Shown here piece after piece: positions 27,679 through 35,139 of a stretch of DNA of 64,000 bases. The translations under genes and the position numbers were made by a program. The notes beneath the pieces were generated by a model. It had not been told where the DNA came from. It was given only the letters and a program-made list of their open reading frames with translations, and searched no databases. The stretch's first letter is position 1. Each line of letters begins with the position of its first letter. The DNA is from Microbulbifer donghaiensis (GTDB lineage: Bacteria; Pseudomonadota; Gammaproteobacteria; Pseudomonadales; Cellvibrionaceae). The DNA is taken from positions 186,001 through 250,000 of the forward strand of contig NZ_FQVA01000003.1 in assembly GCF_900129095.1 (NCBI RefSeq), read 5' to 3'.

Positions 27679-28482
27679 ATGCCGAAAAGACTTGCAATAA
27701 AATTGTTCGCCGCGCTGATGGCGCTAGTCGCACTGCAAGGCTGCGACCGGCAAGCGCCACCACAGGCCGACACCTCGGAAACGCATACGACAGTCGGCAA
27801 GCTGACCTCCAAGCGCGTCACTTTTGAACGACAGGCGCAAGACTGCACCCCCGACGAAGAGTGCTCTTCGGTATCCGTAACCCGCGAGTTAATCGAGCGA
27901 CAACCGGCACTGAACAAGGCCGTACTGAATCAATTGCTGCTGCAGCTGCAGAGCGATGGCGAGAGTCACTCCGCGACACAGAGCCTGGAGGAAATAGCCG
28001 CCGAATTTCTCACCGAAGCGGCAGAGGTCGAACGGGTCAGCAGTGCCCACTGGCAGCTCAACGGTGACGCCGAACGGCTCGCGCGCCGCGGCGATCTGCT
28101 TACCATGGAAATCAAGACTTACCGCTATACCGGTGGCGCCCACGGTATTCCGGTGGTGGAGTGGTTTAACTGGGACTTGTCCGCAGAAAAACGCGTATCC
28201 CTGCCGCAGGTGCTCCGCGAGGGAACGGAGCCGAAGTTCTGGGAGCTGGCTGAGGCAGCGCACCGGCGCTGGCAGGACGAGCAGACGGGAATCGATGACG
28301 CCTACCGCGAGACCTGGCAATTCCAGCGCAGCGAGGACTTCCGTTTCAACGATGACGGTATCGTATTGCTCTACGGTGTCTATGTACTCGGCCCCTACGC
28401 CCTCGGCCCGGTACAACTGACAGTGCCGTGGCCGGAGTTACAGACCGTGGTGCGCGAACAATATCTGCCACACTCCCAGTGA
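27679..28482 (+). CDS. DUF3298-domain lipoprotein
   Basis: A 267-residue lipoprotein: signal peptide with lipobox ALQGC (Cys about residue 24), then a periplasmic domain of the DUF3298 type, recognisable by YTGGAHGIPVVEWFNWD near the middle and VLGPYALGPVQLTVPW near the end. The same fold occurs at the C termini of RsiV and of PdaC-like proteins, where it binds lysozyme or lies beside deacetylases; no enzyme activity can be claimed here. Two cysteines in CTPDEEC (about residues 56-62) could form a disulfide. The start has GGGACC upstream. Confidence 0.8.
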   Translation: MPKRLAIKLFAALMALVALQGCDRQAPPQADTSETHTTVGKLTSKRVTFERQAQDCTPDEECSSVSVTRELIERQPALNKAVLNQLLLQLQSDGESHSATQSLEEIAAEFLTEAAEVERVSSAHWQLNGDAERLARRGDLLTMEIKTYRYTGGAHGIPVVEWFNWDLSAEKRVSLPQVLREGTEPKFWELAEAAHRRWQDEQTGIDDAYRETWQFQRSEDFRFNDDGIVLLYGVYVLGPYALGPVQLTVPWPELQTVVREQYLPHSQ

Positions 28483-28524
28483 CCCCAGTAACGCTAGTGA
28501 CGACAGCGCATTAGAAATCCAGAA

Positions 28525-28908
28525 TCAAGCCGGGCGCTTCTTCGGCATCAGATACCAGAGCACTGCCGCCACCACAAATAGCGCCGGCACGTCACCGAGC
28601 AGATTGGCGCGCTCTGTTTCATCCACCAGGGCCTGCACGAACATAATCCCGCCGTGCACGATGCTCGACCAGATAGTAAACCAGATCAGGCTGGCGTTGG
28701 CGGCGGGGTCTTTGGCCGCGCGAATCAGGAACACTCCCAACGTTACGTAGATGCCCATAATCATCTGTTCGTATTCCGGCTGCCTTGGCGTCCAGCCCCA
28801 GCCAGAGGGGAAGATCCACATCATCAGCGGAAAGATACCGAAGATAAATATCAGGCCGAAGATGACCAGAAAGATTTTCAGGTAGCGGTTTCGAGTTGCA
28901 GCGTCCAT
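28525..28908 (-). CDS. Small inner-membrane protein, DUF6632-like
   Basis: A 127-residue membrane protein with four predicted helices: residues about 10-30 (IFLVIFGLIFIFGIFPLMMW), 48-65, 75-95 (IWFTIWSSIVHGGIMFVQAL) and 104-122. The pattern RYLKIFLVIFGLIFIFG...MIMGIYVTLG...SLIWFTIWSS...VHGGIM fits the family I know as DUF6632. The function is unknown. It converges with the DUF3298 gene and lies downstream of the VOC protein gene on the same strand. Confidence 0.75.
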   Translation of the reverse strand: MDAATRNRYLKIFLVIFGLIFIFGIFPLMMWIFPSGWGWTPRQPEYEQMIMGIYVTLGVFLIRAAKDPAANASLIWFTIWSSIVHGGIMFVQALVDETERANLLGDVPALFVVAAVLWYLMPKKRPA

Positions 28909-28960
28909 AGGGTTTTACCATGGCTGATGGCGCTCGCCGGCCAGAATTTTTAGCGATGGA

Positions 28961-29338
28961 TTACTCTTCCAGATCCCCGGGGATATGGCAGACGACCTCA
29001 ATATTGTGTCCGTCCGGATCCAACACATAAGCCGCGTAGTAATCGGGGTGGTACTGCGCCCGTACGCCGGGCTCACCGTTGTCCTTGCCCCCGGCCTCGA
29101 GTGCGACCCGGTAAAACTCCCGCACTGTCTGCCGATCCTCAGCGCGGAAGGCAATATGGAGGTTTGGCGCGGTACTCTTGCCACCCTTGATCCAGAAGTC
29201 CGGCTTTTCGGCCCAGCCGAACCCGGCCCAGTCGTCGTATTCCAGTATCAGCTCGTAGCCCAGGGGGGCCAGCGCCAGCCGGTAAAATTCCTTGCTGCGC
29301 TCATAACTGTGAATATGAATGCCAATATGATCCAGCAT
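28961..29338 (-). CDS. VOC-superfamily (glyoxalase/bleomycin-resistance fold) protein
   Basis: A 125-residue single-domain VOC protein starting MLDHIGIHIHSYERSKEFY; GGAG lies about a dozen bases before the ATG at 29338. It has the two beta-alpha-beta-beta-beta modules of the fold, with AAYVLDPDGHNIEVVCH as the C-terminal strand carrying candidate metal ligands (His and Glu). Members include glyoxalases, dioxygenases and antibiotic-binding proteins, and the sequence does not say which. A longer frame to 29422 has no support. Confidence 0.85.
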   Translation of the reverse strand: MLDHIGIHIHSYERSKEFYRLALAPLGYELILEYDDWAGFGWAEKPDFWIKGGKSTAPNLHIAFRAEDRQTVREFYRVALEAGGKDNGEPGVRAQYHPDYYAAYVLDPDGHNIEVVCHIPGDLEE

Positions 29339-29536
29339 CGTCGATGATTCTCCGCCAAAATCGTGTTCAGTAACTCGGTTCGCATTACAGCGTAGTGGAT
29401 TTTCTCTATGCAAACCGGCCACTGCGCGGCTGGCACGACGGCCACAGATAGTGAAACAGTCGTCGCGACGAATGCCGATGATCGCCGTAGAACAATCAAT
29501 AGTTCGCCGGCGCGCTCCCGCGCTATCACTGGCGGC

Positions 29537-30040
29537 CTATTCGATAACTGCGCGCCAGCGGGACAGTTTCGCGGCGAAGCTCAGCGATGCATGGGCGGGG
29601 CTCGTAGACGGCAGTCGCTCGGTCGGAATATCGCACAACGGCGGCGGCAGGTCCGGCAGCACGTAACGCCGATACACCTGCTCAGCCTTGGCGCCGTTGA
29701 AATAGATTCGCGTAATCTGCGCGTGTTTACGCAGAAAACTCGTGAAGTCGTTCGGCACTATCGACGTGTCGTCGATGGCCGAGTCCAGGCTGCCCGATCG
29801 GGTGCAGGTCCTCAATACATCCCACAGGGCGATGCGATGTTCGATCAGCGCCGCACAGCGTTGCCGGTACTCGAGTTCGCCATCCAGCTGCAGCAGTGCC
29901 GCAATGATTTTCCAGAAGGCGTTGCGCGGATGGGCATAGTATTGCTGCGCGCGCAGCGACGCGACACCGGGCATGGAGCCGAGAATCAGGCGCGTTGCAT
30001 CGGCGGCGGCGATCGGGGCAAAACTGTGCACGCAGCTCAT
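29537..30040 (-). CDS. DNA-deoxyinosine glycosylase (uracil-DNA glycosylase superfamily)
   Basis: A 167-residue enzyme of the uracil-DNA-glycosylase superfamily, hypoxanthine-DNA glycosylase branch, which removes deaminated bases from DNA. The first active-site motif is LILGSMPGVASLRAQQYYAH followed by PRNAFW, and the second is LPSTSPAHA near the C terminus, both as expected for that branch. The ATG at 30040 is preceded by GAGAGA; a longer frame using a TTG at 30121 adds a proline-rich stretch unlike the family. Confidence 0.85.
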   Translation of the reverse strand: MSCVHSFAPIAAADATRLILGSMPGVASLRAQQYYAHPRNAFWKIIAALLQLDGELEYRQRCAALIEHRIALWDVLRTCTRSGSLDSAIDDTSIVPNDFTSFLRKHAQITRIYFNGAKAEQVYRRYVLPDLPPPLCDIPTERLPSTSPAHASLSFAAKLSRWRAVIE

Positions 30041-30274
30041 CGTTTTCTCTCGGTTGCGGCCGGCGTACGGTATCGGTACTGAAGCGCGCCCCGGACAAGG
30101 GCACGCCGGACCATTCAACAACGCCAGCCCAAAAATCCCGCCCAGCCCAAAATTCAGAAATAATTTACCAATCGATTGCCTGATAAGAGGCCATTGAACG
30201 CCAGCAACCTATGTCGGTGATTTGATTGCGGCGACTGTTTGCGGCCGGCAATTCCGGCGAGAGACACTTTGTGC

Positions 30275-30303
30275 TTGACCGAAAGTTACAGTAACTGTAT
30301 TTT
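30275..30303 (+). promoter_or_regulatory. Sigma-70-type promoter with internal palindrome
   Basis: TTGACC and TATTTT separated by exactly 17 bases. The spacer holds the palindrome AGTTACAGTAACT (30284-30296), and a second palindrome GTTAGTGGTGACTAAC (30308-30323) covers the expected transcription start, an arrangement typical of a repressor-controlled promoter. No complete conventional gene follows. Confidence 0.5.
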
Positions 30304-30309
30304 ATGTGT

Positions 30310-30542
30310 TAGTGGTGACTAACAAACGACTTTGCCCACACGCGAGCCAGCTCTTCGGCCGCCGTGTAGCTAGCAACAATAATACAATTACCTACAGGGC
30401 CAGCCGCTCATCAGCGAACTGTCCCAGTACGAAGTGGCTGAGGTGTATATGAGCCAGATACGACGCTATTCCAAATCGTAACACGCGCTTTTTCGTGGAA
30501 CGTTTGTGCCGGCGTCTGATGGTCATCAGCGCTGGCTTTTTT
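30310..30542 (+). ncRNA. Candidate small RNA or micro-peptide transcript
   Basis: About 230 bases between the promoter at 30275-30303 and a strong intrinsic terminator at 30508-30542. No gene of normal length fits. An 11-codon frame at 30449-30481 (MSQIRRYSKS) is the end of a longer frame that reads protein-like (ISELSQYEVAEVYMSQIRRY) but has no start codon, so it may be the tail of a decayed gene. The unit is therefore either a small RNA or the remains of a deleted gene with its promoter and terminator intact. No known RNA family is recognised. Confidence 0.35.
30508..30542 (+). terminator. Intrinsic terminator of the 30.3-30.5 kb unit
   Basis: An imperfect stem pairs GCCGGCGTCTGAT with ATCAGCGCTGGC and is followed by six T residues. 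It is oriented for the plus strand. Confidence 0.75.
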
Positions 30543-30921
30543 GTGCGAATAATCTGATCCTAGTTAATGCGGTTCAAAACGCATTCTCTGGCCTGCAATT
30601 TCTCCCCCCATCCAGCCTCGCTCAGCTTCAACTTAAATCCTCTGTACCTTTTTTGCAGAGCAATCATCTTCGGCTGAAAACTGCCGAGGCTTCGGCTGTC
30701 GCCACAGCGTCGAGTATCGTTGCGGGCTGGTTACCCGGCCAAGAACACGTCGTACTCGGCAGACCGGATCGCGGCAATACCGGCGACTATTCCCGAGCTG
30801 TCGCGGCGGCAAGTGTTGCGGTGAGCAGGACACCCCACACTGATCTTTGCTTCAGCGAAAGAGTGCATTTACTCCTGTCAGTAATTCCCCGACGGGGTGA
30901 AGAGCAGCAATGAAACGCGGG
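30543..30921. other. Intergenic stretch without recognised gene
   Basis: Both strands contain open frames here (for example a GTG-started 135-codon frame on the plus strand from 30506) but composition, missing ribosome sites and lack of recognisable motifs argue against coding. The last 100 bases before the TetR stop contain nothing I can name. Confidence 0.5.
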
Positions 30922-31581
30922 TCATTCCCGCACTTCAATGCCTTGAATGAGCGCATTGATACACACTGAAACCAGCTCGTGCAGTTTTTCAGGGGTCGCA
31001 CTCGCGTCACTGAGATAGAGCCAGCGCCGCACCGAATCGATGCGCAGGGCGTCATACAATCGGCAGACTTCCGCCGCCGAGATATCACTGCGCACCAACC
31101 CCTGGGATTGCGCCAACTCCACGCGCTTTTGTCGATGCGCGCGCACCGCTGCATGCAGTGCCGGATCGAATTCGTCCGAGCCCTCGTCAAGCTTGTAAAT
31201 GTAGTCAAAGAAATCGGTATGCTGCATCGCCATCTTCCAGATACGGCGATGGCCGATAATCCACTCAATGGTCTGCGATACATCAGTCGGCACTATAGCG
31301 GAGCGACAATCAACAATCGGACTATCTTCGAATGACCAAAAGCCGATCGTCAGCAGCCAGTCCATTATGAATTCGGACAGAAACTGTGACTTGTTCTGAA
31401 AATAATTAAAGAACGTCTTCTGACTGACATTCGCCAGCTCGACGATCTGCTCGACCGTGACATCGGCGAACTCATTTTCGCTGAACAGTTGTTCCGCAAC
31501 CTTCAGCAGGTCCTGCCGCGTTCGCAGTTTCTTGCGCTCGCGCAGGCCTGCGGGCTTGGTTTGTTGCAGTGCAGTGGGCAT
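30922..31581 (-). CDS. TetR/AcrR-family transcriptional regulator
   Basis: A 219-residue repressor-type protein. The N-terminal helix-turn-helix spans about residues 17-65 (RTRQDLLKVAEQLFSENEF, VTVEQIVELANVSQKTFFNY), which is the standard TetR DNA-binding domain; the rest is a helical ligand-binding domain with no recognisable specificity. It is 52 bases downstream of the MFS transporter gene on the same strand, so the regulator probably controls the transporter and itself. No good ribosome site precedes the ATG. Confidence 0.9.
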   Translation of the reverse strand: MPTALQQTKPAGLRERKKLRTRQDLLKVAEQLFSENEFADVTVEQIVELANVSQKTFFNYFQNKSQFLSEFIMDWLLTIGFWSFEDSPIVDCRSAIVPTDVSQTIEWIIGHRRIWKMAMQHTDFFDYIYKLDEGSDEFDPALHAAVRAHRQKRVELAQSQGLVRSDISAAEVCRLYDALRIDSVRRWLYLSDASATPEKLHELVSVCINALIQGIEVRE

Positions 31582-31633
31582 TGAAATAGTGAATCAACTT
31601 ATTGTTGTGACAAATTATCTGGTCGGCCCGGGC

Positions 31634-32941
31634 TCAGCGCCTGGCCGACTCCAAATCAGACTCGATCGTCCGGCTGGCCCGCCAGAAGTGCCAGGCCGAC
31701 CACGGCATGATCAAGGTACATACGGCGAGCAGCGCGTAGCGCATCGATTCAGCCCCGAAGCTCGGCGCCAGGGCATCGCTTAACGCACCGGTCAGCAGCG
31801 GGCCGAGCGCCAGACCGATCGAATTCACGATCAGCAGGAAGACCGCACCGGCCACTGCACGCATCCCGAGGGATACCAGCCCCTGCACGAGTGCGAGCAC
31901 CGGCGCGAGGTAGACGTTTTGTACCATGAACGGAATGAACAGGCTAGCAACGCTGAGCTGCACCGAGGTCGCCCCGTAGGTGAAGGCAAAGAAGAGGACC
32001 GAGGCCAGCATGGACCAGGCAATCACGCGCAGGGTTCTGCCGTGCCCCTGGCCGCCGAGACTGTCGGCCATGCGGCCACCGAGGAAATAGGCCAGCCCAC
32101 TGCCTATGCCGAAGATCAGCCCCAGGTACAGGCCCAACTGCACGATACTGGCGTCGAAGCTGCGAACCACGAAACTGGGGGTAAAATTGATCACCGCGTA
32201 GGCCACGAAGGTGCTGAGCCCGGCGCCTGTCGACATATGGATAAAGGACCGGCGACGCCACAGCGCGCGCAGCACGTCACCCATTGCCGGCTGCGCGCTC
32301 TCGTCATGAATATTCTCCGACGCGCCGCGCGCGGGCTCCCTGACGGTAAAACGGAACACCAGTGCAAGCAGGATGCCGGGCAGACCGACGATAAAGAAGG
32401 CCTCGCGCCAGCCAATATTTTGCGCAATCCAGCCACCGGCCAGATAGGCCAGCAGAATGCCGATCGAAATCCCCAGCGAATAGATGCCCATTGCTCCCGC
32501 CCGTTTCTCCGGCGGGTAATAGTCGGCGATCATCGAATAGGCTGGCGGGCTCAGTCCGGCCTCACCGACACCCACGCCGATTCGCGCCAGTGCCAGGTGC
32601 CAGATATTGGCGGCGAGCCCGCAGACCGCGGTCATCAGGCTCCAGACGCCAATGGCTGCCGAAATCAGATTGCGTCGATTGACCCGGTCCGCCAGTCGGG
32701 CAATGGGCACCCCGAGCGTGACATAGAAGAGCGCGAACGCGGTGCCGCTCAGCGCGCCGAGCACGGCATCGCCGACCAGAAATTCCTCTTTGATCGCCGG
32801 CAGCAGGATCGCGAGGATCTGCCGATCGACGAAATTGAGCACATAGACCAGGGTCAGGAGAGTGAGTGCGTAACGACGCACGGCCACCAGGCCGGCGCCA
32901 TTTGCCGAGGCCACCGAAGTCGCCGGATTTGCAGTGTTCAT
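31634..32941 (-). CDS. Major facilitator superfamily transporter, Spinster-like
   Basis: A 435-residue inner-membrane transporter with 12 predicted helices. The first helix carries YVLNFVDRQILAILLPAIK and loop 2-3 carries GVPIARLADRVNRRNLI, the MFS signature; GVGVGEAGLSPPAYSMIADYY in helix 4 is characteristic of the Spinster-like group, often found beside catabolic genes for sterols, aromatics or lipids. The substrate is unknown. It is followed by the TetR gene as a two-gene unit. Confidence 0.9.
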   Translation of the reverse strand: MNTANPATSVASANGAGLVAVRRYALTLLTLVYVLNFVDRQILAILLPAIKEEFLVGDAVLGALSGTAFALFYVTLGVPIARLADRVNRRNLISAAIGVWSLMTAVCGLAANIWHLALARIGVGVGEAGLSPPAYSMIADYYPPEKRAGAMGIYSLGISIGILLAYLAGGWIAQNIGWREAFFIVGLPGILLALVFRFTVREPARGASENIHDESAQPAMGDVLRALWRRRSFIHMSTGAGLSTFVAYAVINFTPSFVVRSFDASIVQLGLYLGLIFGIGSGLAYFLGGRMADSLGGQGHGRTLRVIAWSMLASVLFFAFTYGATSVQLSVASLFIPFMVQNVYLAPVLALVQGLVSLGMRAVAGAVFLLIVNSIGLALGPLLTGALSDALAPSFGAESMRYALLAVCTLIMPWSAWHFWRASRTIESDLESARR

Positions 32942-33112
32942 TCGAGTTCCGCCGTGTTTTTATCTGTGTTTTATCTGACATCGATACCCGAAACCCCATA
33001 ATACACACACTATTTTTTTACTGCCAATAACCTTTTATAGCTACAGCCATGAGCAATCCGACAGCGACGCCGGGGGTGTCGGCGTCAGTGCCATCTGCGG
33101 GGAAGGTCCGCG

Positions 33113-33247
33113 ATGCGCCTGCAACAGCGGGCACTCACGCTGTTCCAGGCCCCTTCCCAGGTCACGATTGACGAGATATCGACTTTCTACGCCCTGCTCG
33201 GGCAAGACAGCGTCAGCTGGCTGATCGCACGGTGCAATTCGCACTAG
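33113..33247 (+). CDS. Small ORF 1 (44 residues), unknown
   Basis: A 44-codon frame starting MRLQQRALTLFQAPSQ, with GGGGAAGG six bases before the ATG. The product has a balanced, globular-looking composition (VTIDEISTFYALLGQDSVSW in the middle), with no signal peptide or membrane segment. A second small frame with its own ribosome site begins 12 bases after its stop. I recognise neither. Confidence 0.4.
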   Translation: MRLQQRALTLFQAPSQVTIDEISTFYALLGQDSVSWLIARCNSH

Positions 33248-33259
33248 GAGTACATTTTT

Positions 33260-33388
33260 ATGCTAGGTAGATTGGGACATACGCCTGGCGCTACGAAGCC
33301 CTGTCCGGGCGGGCCGACAAATCAAGCGCTTCTTATGCGGAAAATGATCGCGAGCTTGGACAATCAGTGCGACTGCTGCGTCGTTTAG
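33260..33388 (+). CDS. Small ORF 2 (42 residues), cysteine-rich tail
   Basis: A 42-codon frame beginning MLGRLGHTPGATKPCPGG, with GGAG nine bases before the ATG. It ends LDNQCDCCVV, so three of its four cysteines lie in the last six residues. It overlaps the stop of the convergent GNAT gene by four bases. It could encode a metal-binding or modified peptide, or be fortuitous; there is no maturation enzyme nearby. Confidence 0.35.
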   Translation: MLGRLGHTPGATKPCPGGPTNQALLMRKMIASLDNQCDCCVV

Positions 33389-33990
33389 TCAACGGGTTTG
33401 ACCGATTGCGACCCGTCATTACGATGGCCAGCCGCAGCAAACCAGTCGCGCTGCAGCAGTCCGAATAACAGTGCGTCCTGGATTTCTCCCATATGAAAAT
33501 AGCACTCGCGCAACAGGCCCTCGCGCTGGAAACCCAGTTTCTCCAGCACGCGTATCGAAGCGACATTGCGCGGATCCGCATCGGCGCCGATGCGGTGTGA
33601 TTGCAGGCGTTTGAAGGCGAATTCGATCACCGCCGGCACCGCTTTCAGTATCAGCCCCCGCCCCCAGCAATCCCGCTTCAGCGCAAAACCGATCTGCGCG
33701 TGTCGGTTCTGCCGATCGATAGCGGCCAGGGTACAGGTACCGATAATTTCGCCTTCCAGCTCTATCCCCCACTGATAGAGACTGCCCTCGAGAAAGCCCT
33801 CGCGAATAGACTGCAAATACTGCTCCGCTGCGGCACGCGTACCGAGCGGCTCGGTCGCCATATAGCGCACCACCTGCGGGTCGGCAAAAATGGCTTGCAG
33901 GGAGGGAAGATCTGCTTCGGTCAGCCAGCGCAGTTGCAATCCTTCGCCGGCAAGGGTTGGCAGTCGAGTTCCTAACTGATCGGGATTCAC
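33385..33990 (-). CDS. GNAT acetyltransferase, RimJ/RimL type
   Basis: A 201-residue acetyltransferase of the type that modifies protein N termini or small amines. The RimJ/L pattern is clear: LQLRWLTEADLPSLQAIFAD, then IGFALKRDCWGRGLILKAVPAVIEFAF with the acetyl-CoA loop, and NVASIRVLEKLGFQREGLLRE. It starts with GTG in a GTGA overlap with the preceding membrane-protein gene, so the two are translationally coupled. The substrate is unknown. Confidence 0.9.
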   Translation of the reverse strand: MNPDQLGTRLPTLAGEGLQLRWLTEADLPSLQAIFADPQVVRYMATEPLGTRAAAEQYLQSIREGFLEGSLYQWGIELEGEIIGTCTLAAIDRQNRHAQIGFALKRDCWGRGLILKAVPAVIEFAFKRLQSHRIGADADPRNVASIRVLEKLGFQREGLLRECYFHMGEIQDALLFGLLQRDWFAAAGHRNDGSQSVKPVD

Positions 33991-34403
33991 GGTGCAATCA
34001 TCCAGTGATAGAGACCGTAGCAGGCGACTCCGACCCCGAAGATAAACTGCCCGATCAAAAGGGCGCGGATTGCAAAGGTATAGCGCACTACCGAGCCTCT
34101 TTTTTCACTGTCGCGAGAAAATATTCGGCTCTTCTCCGGCAGCTGCTGCTCCAGCAATTTCAGCCCCGGCACCGCAAGACTCAGCAGCTGGCGGCTGCGC
34201 GCATCGACGAGCCAGAAAACCGCACACAGGATCACGACAAAACCGCCCAGCAGGGCCAGAATCAGCGGGTGAAATCCTTTCTCGACCGCAGTGAAGATGC
34301 CGCCTTCGGCAAACATACTGAGCACCACGAAGAAGTTGAAACCCTTCAGGCGCTGTTCCGCATTGAATCGATAGTGTTCACACAAATACTGGTGCTCATT
34401 CAC
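33987..34403 (-). CDS. Small membrane protein coupled to the GNAT gene
   Basis: A 138-residue protein with three hydrophobic segments: about 20-38 (GFNFFVVLSMFAEGGIFTA), 43-65 (PLILALLGGFVVILCAVFWLV) and 112-132 (LLIGQFIFGVGVACYGLYH). The N terminus (CEHYRFNAEQRLKGFNFF) resembles the start of small RipA/SLATT-like membrane proteins, but I cannot assign it firmly. The GTG start has AAGGAGTG upstream. Its stop overlaps the acetyltransferase start by four bases. Confidence 0.7.
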   Translation of the reverse strand: MNEHQYLCEHYRFNAEQRLKGFNFFVVLSMFAEGGIFTAVEKGFHPLILALLGGFVVILCAVFWLVDARSRQLLSLAVPGLKLLEQQLPEKSRIFSRDSEKRGSVVRYTFAIRALLIGQFIFGVGVACYGLYHWMIAP

Positions 34404-34651
34404 TACCCCACTCCTTACCTAAGAAATTCCCGATAAATTGCTGCCAGCATTCCCGTCACAGCCAGCAATGAAAGTGCAATTAGGCCGACGGTCAAGGTAT
34501 AGGAGATCACGCAGGAACAAAACCTTTTAGGCCCTAAATCGGCAAGAACAGAAAACTGTATACGAGATCGATTGCCCAGGCGACGCACGAAATAGACTAC
34601 CCAGCTGCGACTTTGGTGGCCTTCATAAAGATTCAGTTCTGCGGAAGCAAC

Positions 34652-35029
34652 TCAGCGGTATTTATCCTGCAGACACCAATCGAGCGCCTCTTCCGTAAAG
34701 ACATCACCGCTCGGAACAAGTTGCGCGGGATCATCGAGTACGCCAATCAGGAAATGTGTCTCTCCACTCCATTTAGTGCTTTGATAAGACAGCGGTGTGC
34801 CACACTTTTTGCAGAAGCAGCGATTCACCCCCTCTGAACTGCGGTAACATTCCGGCCTGGACAACCATTCGACCTGTTCGTCGCGAAAGCCAACCCAGGT
34901 CGAGAAGGCGCCACCGGTGGAACGACGGCAGCTGTCGCAATGACAACGCGCGACAAATTTCGGCGGGCGCTTCGCTTCAAAACGGACGGCGCCGCAGTGA
35001 CAGCCGCCTCTATAGTTTTCTTCCTTCAC
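34652..35029 (-). CDS. GFA-family (CENP-V/Gfa fold) zinc-binding protein
   Basis: A 125-residue protein of the glutathione-dependent formaldehyde-activating family. The zinc ligands are in GGCHCGAVRF (Cys10, Cys12), ARCHCDSCRR (Cys29, Cys31, Cys34) and CFCKKCGTPL, the full set for two zinc ions. Most members are not formaldehyde enzymes and their substrates are unknown. The 34404-34651 interval upstream of the preceding gene carries nothing I recognise. Confidence 0.9.
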   Translation of the reverse strand: MKEENYRGGCHCGAVRFEAKRPPKFVARCHCDSCRRSTGGAFSTWVGFRDEQVEWLSRPECYRSSEGVNRCFCKKCGTPLSYQSTKWSGETHFLIGVLDDPAQLVPSGDVFTEEALDWCLQDKYR

Positions 35030-35094
35030 AATTTACTCCTGTATTGGCCAGCGGTGCGTTAACGCGCGACTGCAGATGCGAGGCCTCTACGACA

Positions 35095-35120
35095 CAAAAA
35101 AGCCGGGCAGTGCCCGGCTT
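35095..35120 (-). terminator. Intrinsic terminator after acs
   Basis: AAGCCGGGCAGTGCCCGGCTT forms a perfect stem, with a run of six A on the plus strand giving six T after the hairpin on the minus strand. It lies 20 bases beyond the acs stop. Confidence 0.9.
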
Positions 35121-35139
35121 ATCAACTTTCTGCTTAGTT

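Noticed and set aside
30506..30913. 135-codon GTG-started frame
   Set aside because: It begins inside an intrinsic terminator hairpin, has no ribosome site and no recognisable domain.
33260..33388. CaaX-type prenylation signal (CCVV) at the end of small ORF 2
   Set aside because: Bacteria do not generally prenylate CaaX proteins; the resemblance is probably chance.
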